From the NCBI GenBank assembly GCA_947359465.1, contig OX375880.1:11168120-11232119 (forward strand): DNA of 64,000 nt. Direction: 5' to 3'. Shown here in pieces: positions 43,326 through 54,273 of this stretch (positions are counted from its first letter, which is position 1; the number at the start of each line of letters is the position of its first letter). Both the position numbers and the translations under genes were made by a program. The notes below the pieces were generated by a model that saw nothing but the letters and a program-made list of their open reading frames with translations, made no database searches and was not told where the DNA came from. The DNA is from Metellina segmentata (lineage: Eukaryota; Arthropoda; Arachnida; Araneae; Tetragnathidae).

Positions 43326-45548
43326 AGATGTGGGGAGAGTGTTTTGTGTGAAGTATTCCCAAAGAAATTAACGTGCTGCCGAGCAAGGTGGTAGGGAGCG
43401 TTGTAATTTGAAAGCACCCAATCCAAGTTCTCAGGCGATCTAATTTCTAAGGGAATTAAAAGGTATTTGACTGAGATGTGGGGAGAGTGTTTTGTGTGAA
43501 GTATTCCCATAGAAATTAACGTGCTGCCGATCGAGGTGGGAGGAAGCGTTGTAATTTCAAAGCTCCCAATCCAAGTTCTCAGGCGATGTAATTTCTAAGG
43601 GAATGAAAAGGTATTTGACTGAGATGTGGGGAGAGTGTTTTGTGTGAAGTATTCCCATAGAAATTTAACGTGCTGCCGAGCGAGGAGGGAGGGATTGTTG
43701 TAATTTCAAAGCTCCCAATCCAAGTTCTCAGAATATGTAATTTCTAAGGAAATGAAAATGTATTTGACTCAGATGTGGGGAGAGTGTTTTGTGTGAAGTA
43801 TTCCCATAGAAATTAACGTGCTGCCGAGCAAGGTGGTAGGGAGCGTTGTAATTTCAAAGCTCCCAATCCAAGTTCTCAGGCGATGTAATTTCTAAGGGAA
43901 TGAAAAGGTATTTGACTGAGATGTGGGGAGAGTGTTTTGTGTGAAGTATTCCCATAGAAATTAACGTGCTGCCGTGCGAGGTGGGAGGGAGCGTTGTAAT
44001 TTCAAAGCTCCCAATCCAAGTTCTCAGGCGATGTAATTTCTAAGGGAATGAAAAGGTATTTCACTGAGATGTGGGGAGAGTGTTTTGTGTGAAGTATTCC
44101 CATAGAAATTAACGTGCTGCCGAGCGAGGTGGGAGGGAGCGTTGTAATTTCAAAGCTCCCAATCCAAGTTCTCAGGCGATGTAATTTCTAAGGGAATGAA
44201 AAGGTATTTGACTCAGATGTGGGGAGAGTGTTTTGTGTGAAGTATTCCCATAGAAATTAACGTGCTGCCGAGCGAGGTGGGAGGGAGCGTTGTAATTTCA
44301 AAGCTCCCAATCAAACTTCTCAGGCGATGTAATTTCTAAGGGAATGAAAAGGTATTTGACTGAGATGTGGGGAGAGTGTTTTGTGTGAAGTATTCCCATA
44401 GAAATTAACGTGCTGCCGAGCGAGGTGGGAGGGATTGTTGTAATTTCAAAGCTCCCAATCCAAGTTCTCAGGCGATGTAATTTCTAAGGAATGAAAAGGT
44501 ATTTGACTCAGATGTGGGGAGAGTGTTTTGTGTGAAGTATTCCCATAGAAATTAACGTGCTGCCGAGCGAGGTAGGAGGGAGCGTTGTAATTTCAAAGCT
44601 CCCAATCCAACTTCTCAGGCGATGTAATTTCTAAGGGAATGAAAAGGTATTTGACTGAGATGTGGGGAGAGTGTTTTGTGTGAAGTATTCCCATAGAAAT
44701 TAACGTGCTGCCGAGCGAGGTGGGAGGGATTGTTGTAATTTCAAAGCTCCCAATCCAAGTTCTAAGGCGATGTAATTTCTAAGGAATGAAAAGGTATTTG
44801 ACTCAGATGTGGGGAGAGTGTTTTGTGTGAAGTATTCCCATAGAAATTAACGTGCTGCCGAGCGAGGTGGGAGGGAGCGTTGTAATTTCAAAGCTCCCAA
44901 TCCAAGTTCTCAGGCGATCTAATTTCTAAGGGAATGAAAAGATATTTGACTGAGATGTGGGGAAATGTTTTGTGTGAAGTATTCCCATAGAAATTAACGT
45001 GCTGCCGAGCGAGGTGGGAGGAAGCGTTGTAATTTCAAAGCTCCCAATCCAAGTTCTCAGGCGATGTAATTTCTAAGGAATGAAAAGGTATTTGACTCAG
45101 ATGTGGGGAGAGTGTTTTGTGTGAAGTATTCCCATAGAAATTAACGTGCTACCGAGCGAAATGGGAGGGAGCGTTGTAATTTCAAAGCTCCCAATCCAAA
45201 TTCTCAGGCAATGTAATTTCTAAGGGAATGAAAAGGTATTTGACTGAGATGTGGGGAGAGTGTTTTGTGTGAAGTATTCCCATAGAAATTAACGTGCTGC
45301 CGAGCGAGGTGGGAGGGAGCGTTGTAATTTCAAAGCTCCCAATCCAAGTTCTCAGGCGATGTAATTTCTAATTAAATAAAAAGGTATTTGACTCAGATGT
45401 GGGGAGAGTGTTTTGTGTGAAGTATTCCCATAGAAATTAACGTGCTGCCGAGCGATGTGGGAGGAAGCGTTGTAATTTCAAAGCTCCCAATCCAAGTTCT
45501 CAGGCGATGTAATTTCTAAGGGAATGAAAAGGTATTTGACTGAGATGT
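43326..45548. repeat. 15-monomer block, copy B (offset 3,848 bp)
   Basis: This is the second copy of 39,478-41,700. The left break lies inside the first monomer, because here the upstream part is a CTCAG type joined to the CCCAAAG body. Private changes include AAAATGTATTTG at about 43,756 and AAAAGATATTTG at 44,940. The match ends at 45,548, where copy A continues GTGAGGAG and copy B GTGGGGAG. Confidence 0.85.
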
Positions 45549-48500
45549 GGGGAGAGTGTTATGTGTGAAGTATTCCCATAGAAATTACCGTTCTGCCGAG
45601 CGAGGTGGGTGGGAGCGTTGTAGTTTCAAAGCTCCCAATCCAAGTTCTCAGGCGATGTAATTTCTAAGGGAATGAAAAGGTATTTCACTGAGATGTGGGG
45701 AGAGTGTTTTGTGTGAAGTATTCCCATAGAAATTAACGTGCTGCCGAGCGAGGTGGGAGGGATCGTTGTAATTTCAAAGCTCCCAATCCAAGTTCTCAGG
45801 CGATGTAATTTCTAAGGGAATGAAAATGTATTTGACTGAGATGTGGGGAGATTGTTTTGTGTGAAGTATTCCCATAGAAATTTAACGTGCTGCCGAGCAA
45901 GGTGGTAGGGAGCGTTGTAATTTCAAAGCTCCCAATCCAAGTTCTCAGGCGATGTAATTTCTAAGGGAATGAAAAGGTATTTGACTGAGATGTGGGGAGA
46001 GTGTTTTGTGTGAAGTATTCCCATAGAAATTAACGTGCTGCCGAGCAAGGTGGTAGGGAGCGTTGTAATTTCAAAGCACCCAATCCAAGTTCTCAGGCGA
46101 TCTAATTTCTAAGGGAATGAAAAGGTATTTGACTGAGATGTGGGGAGAGTGTTTTGTGTGAAGTATTCCCATAGAAATTAACGTGCTGCCGAGCGAGGTG
46201 GGAGGAAGCGTTGTAATTTCAAAGCTCCCAATCCAAGTTCTCAGGCGATGTAATTTCTAAGGGAATGAAAAGGTATTTGACTGAGATGTGAGGAGAGTGT
46301 TTTGTGTGAAGTATTCCCATAGAAATTAACGTGCGGCCGAGCGAAATGGGAGGGAGCGTTGTAATTTCAAAGCTCCCAATCCAAGTTCTCAGGCGATGTA
46401 ATTTCTAAGGGAATGAAAAGGTATTTGACTGAGATGTGGGGAGAGTGTTTTGTGTGAAGTATTCCCATAGAAATTAAAGTGCTGCCGAGCGAGGTGGGAG
46501 GGAGCGTTGTAATTTCAAAGCTCCCAATCCAAGTTCTCAGAAGATGTAATTTCTAAGGAAATGAAAAGGTAATAAACTCAGATGTGGGGAGAGTGTTTTG
46601 TGTGAAGTATTCCCATAGAAATTAACGTGCTGCCGAGCGAGGTGGGAGGAAGCGTTGTAATTTCAAAGCTCCCAATCCAAGTTCTCAGGCGATGTAATTT
46701 CTAAGGGAATGAAAAGGTATTTGACTGAGATGTGAGGAGAGTGTTTTGTGTGAAGTATTCCCATAGAAATTAAAGTGCTGCCGAGCGAGGTGGGAGGGAG
46801 CGTTGTAATTTCAAAGCTCCCAATCCAAGTTCTCAGGCGATCTAATTTCTAAGGGAATGAAAAGGTATTTGACTGAGATGTGGGGAGAGTGTTTTGTGTG
46901 AAGTATTCCCATAGAAATTAACGTGCTGCCGAGCGAGGTGGGAGGAAGCGTTGTAATTTCAAAGCTCCCAATCCAAGTTCTCAGGCGATGTAATTTCTAA
47001 GGGAATGAAAAGGTATTTGACTGAGATGTGAGGAGAGTGTTTTGTGTGAAGTATTCCCATAGAAATTAACGTGCTGCCGAGCGAAATGGGAGGGAGCGTT
47101 GTAATTTCAAAGCTCCCAATCCAAGTTCTCAGGCGATGTAATTTCTAAGGGAATGAAAAGGTATTTGACTGAGATGTGGGGAGAGTGTTTTGTGTGAAGT
47201 ATTCCCATAGAAATTAACGTGCTGCCGAGCGAGGTGGGAGGGAGCGTTGTAATTTCAAAGCTCCCAATCCAAGTTCTCAGGCGATGTAATTTCTAAGGGA
47301 ATGAAAAGGTATTTGACTCAGATGTGGGGAGAGTGTTTTGTGTGAAGTATTCCCATAGAAATTAACGTCCTGCCGAGCGAGGTGGGAGGGAGCGTTGTAA
47401 TTTCAAAGCTCCCAATCCAACTTCTCAGGCGATGTAATTTCTAAGGGAATTAAAAGGTATTTTTGACTGAGATGTGGGGAGAGTGTTTTGTGTGAAGTAT
47501 TCCCATAGAAATTAACGAGCTGCCGAGCGAGGCGGGAGGGAGCGTTGTAATTTCAAAGCTCCCAATCCAAGTTCTCAGGCGATGTAATTTCTAAGGGAAT
47601 GAAAAGGTATTTGACTGAGATGTGGGGAGATTGTTTTGTGTGAAGTATTCTCATAGAAATTTAACGTGCTGCCGAGCGAGGTGGGAGGGATTGTTGTAAT
47701 TTCAAAGCTCCCAATCCAAGTTCTCAGAAGATGTAATTTCTAAGGAAATGAAAAGGTATTTGACTCAGATGTGGGGAGAGTGTTTTGTGTGAAGTATTCC
47801 CATAGAAATTAACGTGCTGCCGAGCGAGGTGGGAGGGAGCGTTGTAATTTCAAAGCTCCCAATCCAAGTTCTCAGGCGATGTAATTTCTAAGGGAATGAA
47901 AAGGTATTTGACTGAGATGTGGGGAGAGTGTTTTGTGAGAATTATTCCCATAGAAATTAACGTGCTGCCGAGCAAGGTGGTAGGGAGCGTTGTAATTTCA
48001 AAGCTCCCAATCCAAGTTCTCAGGCGATGTAATTTCTAAGGGAATGAAAAGGTATTTGACTGAGATGTGGGGAGAGTGTTTTGTGTGAAGTATTCCCATA
48101 GAAATTAACGTGCTGCCGAGCAAGGTGCTAGGGAGCGTTGTAATTTCAAAGCACCCAATCCAAGTTCTCAGGCGATCTAATTTCTAAGGGAATGAAAAGG
48201 TATTTGACTGAGATGTGGGGAGAGTGTTTTGTGTGAAGTATTCCCATAGAAATTAACGTGCTGCCGAGCGAGGTGGGAGGAAGCGTTGTAATTTCAAAGC
48301 TCCCAATCCAAGTTCTCAGGCGATGTAATTTCTAAGGGAATGAAAAGGTATTTGACTGAGATGTGGGGAGAGTGTTTTGTGTGAAGTATTCCCATAGAAA
48401 TAAACGTGCTGCCGAGCGAAATGGGAGGGAGCGTTGTAATTTCAAAGCTCCCAATCCAAGTTCTCAGGCGATGTAATTTCTAAGGGAATGAAAAGGTATT

Positions 48501-48944
48501 TGACTGAGATGTGGGGAGAGTGTTTTGTGTGAAGTATTCCCATAGAAATTAACGTGCTGCCGAGCGAGGTGGGAGGAAGCGTTGTAATTTCAAAGCACCC
48601 AATCCAAGTTCTCAGGCGATGTAATTTCTAAGGGAATGAAAAGGTATTTGACTCAGATGTGGGGAGAGTGTTTTGTGTGAAGTATTCCCATAGAAATTAA
48701 CGTCCTGCCGAGCGAGGTGGGAGGGAGCGTTGTGATTTCAAAGCTCCCAATCCAAGTTCTCAGGCGATGTAATTTCTAAGGGAATGAAAAGGTATTTGAC
48801 TGAGATGTGGGGAGAGTGTTTTGTGTGAAGTATTCCCATAGAAATTAACGTGCTGCCGAGGGAGGTGGGAGTTAGCGTTGTAATTTCAAAGCTCCCAATC
48901 CAAGTTCTCAGGCGATGTAATTTCTAAGGGAATGAAAAGGTATT
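45549..48944. repeat. Satellite subarray, mixed older types then reused block
   Basis: At 45,549-46,270 there are five monomers with unusual changes (GTTATGTGTG, ATTACCGTTCTGCC, GGTGGGTGGG, TTGTAGTTTC). The series with AAAATGTATTTG and GAGCAAGG resembles 13.56-13.97 kb. From 46,290 the 41.7-43.3 kb series returns at an offset of 4,589 and then, after loss of one monomer, 4,441 bp. This includes the two-T insertion at 47,461 and GAGGCGGG. From about 47,760 the plain CTCAG, GAGAATTATT and GGTGCTAGGG series follows. Confidence 0.78.
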
Positions 48945-51900
48945 TGACTCAGATGTGGGGAGAGTGTTTTGTGTGAAGTATTCCCATAGAAATTAACGTC
49001 CTGCCGAGCGAGGTGGGAGGGAGCGTTGTAATTTCAAAGCTCCCAATCCAAGTTATCAGGCGATGTAATTTCTAAGGGAATGAAAAGGTATTTGACTGAG
49101 ATGTGGGGAGAGTATTTTGTGTGAAGTATTCCCATAGAAATTTAACGTGCTGCCGAGCGAGGTGGGAGGGATTGTTGTAATTTCAAAGCTCCCAATCCAA
49201 GTTCTCAGAAGATGTAATTTTTAAGGAAATGAAAAGGTATTTGACTCAGATGTGGGGAGAGTGTTTTGTGTGAAGTATTCCCATAGAAATTAACGTGCTG
49301 CCGAGCGAGGTGGTAGGGAGCGTTGTAATTTCAAAGCTCCCAATCCAAGTTCTCAGGCGATGTAATTTCTAAGGGAATGAAAAGGTATTTGACTGAGATG
49401 TGGGGAGAGTGTTTTGTGAGAATTATTCCCATAGAAATTAACGTGCTGCCGAGCGAGGTGGGAGGGAGCGTTGTAATTTCAAAGCTCCCAATCCAAGTTC
49501 TCAGGCGATGTAATTTCTAAGGGAATGAAAAGGTATTTGACTCAGATGTGGGGAGAGTGTTTTGTGTGAAGTATTCCCATAGAAATTAACGTCCTGCCGA
49601 GCGAGGTGGGAGGGAGCGTTGTAATTTCAAAGCTCCCAATCCAACTTCTCAGGCGATGTAATTTCTAAGGGAATTAAAAGGTATTTGACGTAGATGTGGG
49701 GAGAGTGTTTGGGTGAAGTATTCCCATAGAAATTAACGTGCGGCCGAGCGAGGTGGGAGGGAGCGTTGTAATTTCAAAGCACCCAATCCAACTTCTCAGG
49801 CGATGTAATTTCTAAGGGAATGAAAAGGTATTTGACTGAGATGTGGGGAGAGTGTTTTGTGTGAAGTATTCCCATAGAAATTAACGAGCTGCCGAGCGAG
49901 GTGGGAGGGAGCGTTGTAATTTCAAAGCTCCCAATCCAAGTTCTCAGGCGATGTAATTTCTAAGGGAATGAAAAGGTATTTGACTGAGATGTGGGGAGAT
50001 TGTTTTGTGTGAAGTATTCTCATAGAAATTTAACGTGCTGCCGAGCGAGGTGGGAGGGATTGTTGTAAATTCAAAGCTCCCAATCCAAGTTCTCAGAAGA
50101 TGTAATTTCTAAGGAAATGAAAAGGTATTTGACTCAGATGTGGGGAGAGTGTTTTGTGTGAAGTATTCCCATAGAAATTAACGTGCTGGCGAGCGAGGTG
50201 GGAGGGAGCGTTGTAATTTCAAAGCTCCCAATCCAAGTTCTCAGGCGATGTAATTTCTAAGGGAATGAAAAGGTATTTGACTGAGATGTGGGGAGAGTGT
50301 TTTGTGAGAATTTTTCCCATAGAAATTAACGTGCTGCCGAGCAAGGTGGTAGGGAGCGTTGTAATTTCAAAGCTCCCAATCCAAGTTCTCAGGCGATGTA
50401 ATTTCTAAGGGAATGAAAAGGTATTTGACTGAGATGTGGGGAGAGTGTTTTGTGTGAAGTATTCCCATAGAAATTAACGTGCTGCCGAGCAAGGTGCTAG
50501 GGAGCGTTGTAATTTCAAAGCACCCAATCCAAGTTCTCAGGCGATCTAATTTCTAAGGGAATGAAAAGGTATTTGACTGAGATGTGGGGAGAGTGTTTTG
50601 TGTGAAGTATTCCCATAGAAATTAACGTGCTGCCGAGCGAGGTGGGAGGAAGCGTTGTAATTTCAAAGCTCCCAATCCAAGTTCTCAGGCGATGTAATTT
50701 CTAAGGGAATGAAAAGGTATTTGACTGAGATGTGGGGAGAGTGTTTTGTGTGAAGTATTCCCATAGAAATAAACGTGCTGCCGAGCGAAATGGGAGGGAG
50801 CGTTGTAATTTCAAAGCTCCCAATCCAAGTTCTCAGGCGATGTAATTTCTAAGGGAATGAAAAGGTATTTGACTGAGATGTGGGGAGAGTGTTTTGTGTG
50901 AAGTATTCCCATAGAAATTAACGTGCTGCCGAGCGAGGTGGGAGGAAGCGTTGTAATTTCAAAGCACCCAATCCAAGTTCTCAGGCGATCTAATTTCTAA
51001 GGGAATGAAAAGGTATTTGACTGAGATGTGAGGAGAGTGTTTTGTGTGAAGTATTCCCATAGAAATTAACGTGCTGCCGAGCGAAATGGGAGGGAGCGTT
51101 GTAATTTCAAAGCTCCCAATCCAAGTTCTCAGGCGATGTAATTTCTAAGGGAATGAAAAGGTATTTGACTGAGATGTGGGGAGAGTGTTTTGTGTGAAGT
51201 ATTCCCATAGAAATTAACGTGCTGCCGAGCGAGGTGGGAGTTAGCGTTGTAATTTCAAAGCTCCCAATCCAAGTTCTCAGGCGATGTAATTTCTAAGGGA
51301 ATGAAAAGGTATTTGACTCAGATGTGGGGAGAGTGTTTTGTGTGAAGTATTCCCATAGAAATTAACGTCCTGCCGAGCGAGGTGGGAGGGAGCGTTGTAA
51401 TTTCAAAGCTCCCAATCCAAGTTATCAGGCGATGTAATTTCTAAGGGAATGAAAAGGTATTTGACTGAGATGTGGGGAGAGTATTTTGTGTGAAGTATTC
51501 CCATAGAAATTTAACGTGCTGCCGAGCGAGGTGGGAGGGATTGTTGTAATTTCAAAGATCCCAATCCAAGTTCTCAGAAGATGTAATTTTTAAGGAAATG
51601 AAAAGGTATTTGACTCAGATGTGGGAGAGTGTTTTGTGTGAAGTATTCCCATAGAAATTAACGTGCTGCCGAGCGAGGTGGTAGGGAGCGTTGTAATTTC
51701 AAAGCTCCCAATCCAAGTTCTCAGGCGATGTAATTTCTAAGGGAATGAAAAGGTATTTGACTGAGATGTGGGGAGAGTGTTTTGTGAGAATTATTCCCAT
51801 AGAAATTAACGTGCTGCCGAGCAAGGTGGTAGGCAGCGTTGTAATTTCAAAGTTCCCAATCCAAGTTCTCAGGCGATGTAATTTCTAAGGGAATGAAAAG

Positions 51901-52053
51901 GTATTTGACTGAGATGTGGGGAGAGTGTTTTGTGTGAAGTATTCTCATAGAAATTTAACGTGCTGCCGAGCGAGGTGGGAGGGATTGTTGTAATTTCAAA
52001 GCTCCCAATCCAAGTTCTCAGAAGATGTAATTTCTTAGGAAATGAAAAGGTAT
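48945..52053. repeat. Satellite subarray with a 16-monomer spacing
   Basis: Two CGTCCTGCC/GTTATCAGG monomers (marker at 49,051 and 51,420) are 2,369 bp apart, 16 monomers plus 1 bp. Between them lies the complete series seen at 26.3-28.1 kb plus the GGGAGGAAGC, AAATAAACG, GAGGAGAG and GGGAGTTAGC types. Private changes include GTGGGAGAG (one G lost) at about 51,622, AAAGATCCC at about 51,557 and GGCAGCG at 51,832. No other sequence is present. Confidence 0.75.
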
Positions 52054-52645
52054 TTGACTCAGATGTGGGGAGAGTGTTTTGTGTGAAGTATTCCCATAGA
52101 AATTAACGTGCTGCCGAGCGAGGTGGGAGGGAGCGTTGTAATTTCAAAGCTTCCAATCCAAGTTCTCAGGCGATGTAATTTCTAAGGGAATGAAAAGGTA
52201 TTTGACTGAGATGTGGGGAGAGTGTTTTGTGAGAATTATTCCCATAGAAATTAACGTGCTGCCGAGCGAGGTGGTAGGGAGCGTTGTAATTTCAAAGCTC
52301 CCAATCCAAGTTCTCAGGCGATGTAATTTCTAAGGGAATGAAAAGGTATTTGACTGAGATGTGGGGAGAGTGTTTTGTGTGAAGTATTCCCATAGAAATT
52401 AACGTGCTGCCGAGCAAGGTGCTAGGGAGCGTTGTAATTTCAAAGCACCCAATCCAAGTTCTCAGGCGATTTAATTTCTAAGGGAATGAAAAGGTATTTG
52501 ACTGAGATGTGGGGAGAGTGTTTTGTGTGAAGTATTCCCATAGAAATTAACGTGCTGCCGAGCGAGGTGGGAGGGAGCGTTGTAATTTCAAAGCTCCCAA
52601 TCCAAGTTCTCAGAAGATATAATTTCTAAGGAAATGAAAAGGTAT
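52054..52645. repeat. 4-monomer tandem duplication, copy A (592 bp)
   Basis: The order is plain CTCAG; GAGAATTATT with GGTGGTAGGG; GGTGCTAGGG with AGCACCC and the rare GCGATTTAATTT (52,466-52,477); and a type with CAGAAGATATAATT. The first three repeat at 52,646-53,089 at an exact offset of 592 bp, including GCGATTTAATTT. The AGCTTCCAATCC change near 52,150 is private to copy A. Confidence 0.82.
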
Positions 52646-53089
52646 TTGACTCAGATGTGGGGAGAGTGTTTTGTGTGAAGTATTCCCATAGAAATTAACG
52701 TGCTGCCGAGCGAGGTGGGAGGGAGCGTTGTAATTTCAAAGCTCCCAATCCAAGTTCTCAGGCGATGTAATTTCTAAGGGAATGAAAAGGTATTTGACTG
52801 AGATGTGGGGAGAGTGTTTTGTGAGAATTATTCCCATAGAAATTAACGTGCTGCCGAGCGAGGTGGTAGGGAGCGTTGTAATTTCAAAGCTCCCAATCCA
52901 AGTTCTCAGGCGATGTAATTTCTAAGGGAATGAAAAGGTATTTGACTGAGATGTGGGGAGAGTGTTTTGTGTGAAGTATTCCCATAGAAATTAACGTGCT
53001 GCCGAGCAAGGTGCTAGGGAGCGTTGTAATTTCAAAGCACCCAATCCAAGTTCTCAGGCGATTTAATTTCTAAGGGAATGAAAAGGTAT
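52646..53089. repeat. 4-monomer tandem duplication, copy B (3 monomers retained)
   Basis: This repeats 52,054-52,497 and then switches to a GGGAGGAAGC monomer with a private CATAGATATTAACG. GCGATTTAATTT, which is otherwise rare in the window, confirms the shared origin. Confidence 0.8.
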
Positions 53090-53237
53090 TTGACTGAGAT
53101 GTGGGGAGAGTGTTTTGTGTGAAGTATTCCCATAGATATTAACGTGCTGCCGAGCGAGGTGGGAGGAAGCGTTGTAATTTCAAAGCTCCCAATCCAAGTT
53201 CTCAGGCGATGTAATTTCTAAGGGAATGAAAAGGTAT

Positions 53238-53829
53238 TTGACTGAGATGTGAGGAGAGTGTTTTGTGTGAAGTATTCCCATAGAAATTAACGTGCTGCCG
53301 AGCGAAATGGGAGGGAGCGTTGTAATTTCAAAGCTCCCAATCCAAGTTCTCAGGCCATGTAATTTCTAAGGGAATGAAAAGGTATTTGACTGAGATGTGG
53401 GGAGAGTGTTTTGTGTGAAGTATTCCCATAGAAATTAACGTGCTGCCGAGCGAGGTGGGAGGGAGCGTTGTAATTTCAAAGCTCTCAATCCAAGTTCTCA
53501 GGCGATGTAATTTCTAAGGGAATGAAAAGGTATTTGACTCAGATGTGGGGAGAGTGTTTTGTGTGAAGTATTCCCATAGAAATTAACGTCCTGCCGAGCG
53601 AGGTGGGAGGGAGCGTTGTAATTTCAAAGCTCCCAATCCAACTTCTCAGGCGATGTAATTTCTAAGGGAATGAAAAGGTATTTGACGTAGATGTGGGGAG
53701 AGTGTTTTGTGTGAAGTATTCCCATAGAAATTAACGTGCTGCCGAGCGAGGTGGGAGGAAGCGTTGTAATTTCAAAGCTCCCAATCCAAGTTCTCAGGCG
53801 ATGTAATTTCTAAGGGAATGAAAAGGTAT
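53238..53829. repeat. 4-monomer tandem duplication, copy A (592 bp)
   Basis: The order is GAGGAGAG/GCGAAATGGG (53,302), plain, CGTCCTGCC/AACTTCTC, and TTGACGTAG with GGGAGGAAGC (a hybrid of two types). The first three repeat 592 bp later at 53,830-54,273. Copy A has CAGGCCATG and AAGCTCTCAATCC as private changes. Confidence 0.8.
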
Positions 53830-54273
53830 TTGACTGAGATGTGAGGAGAGTGTTTTGTGTGAAGTATTCCCATAGAAATTAACGTGCTGCCGAGCGAAAT
53901 GGGAGGGAGCGTTGTAATTTCAAAGCTCCCAATCCAAGTTCTCAGGCGATGTAATTTCTAAGGGAATGAAAAGGTATTTGACTGAGATGTGGGGAGAGTG
54001 TTTTGTGTGAAGTATTCCCATAGAAATTAACGTGCTGCCGAGCGAGGTGGGAGGGAGCGTTGTAATTTCAAAGCTCCCAATCCAAGTTCTCAGGCGATGT
54101 AATTTCTAAGGGAATGAAAAGGTATTTGACTCAGATGTGGGGAGAGTGTTTTGTGTGAAGTATTCCCATAGAAATTAACGTCCTGCCGAGCGAGGTGGGA
54201 GGGAGCGTTGTAATTTCAAAGCTCCCAATCCAACTTCTCAGGCGATGTTATTTCTAAGGGAATGAAAAGGTAT
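53830..54273. repeat. 4-monomer tandem duplication, copy B (3 monomers)
   Basis: This repeats 53,238-53,681 at an offset of 592 bp and is then followed by the ordinary TTGACGTAG/GTTTGGGTG monomer. A private GATGTTATTTC (about 54,246) shows divergence after the duplication. Confidence 0.8.

Noticed and set aside
37810..43510. Three 75-codon reverse-strand open frames (37,810, 39,435, 43,283)
   Set aside because: Satellite frames again, copied by the 3,848-bp-offset duplication. There is no promoter, terminator or sequence bias, and amino-acid changes between them follow the monomer variants.
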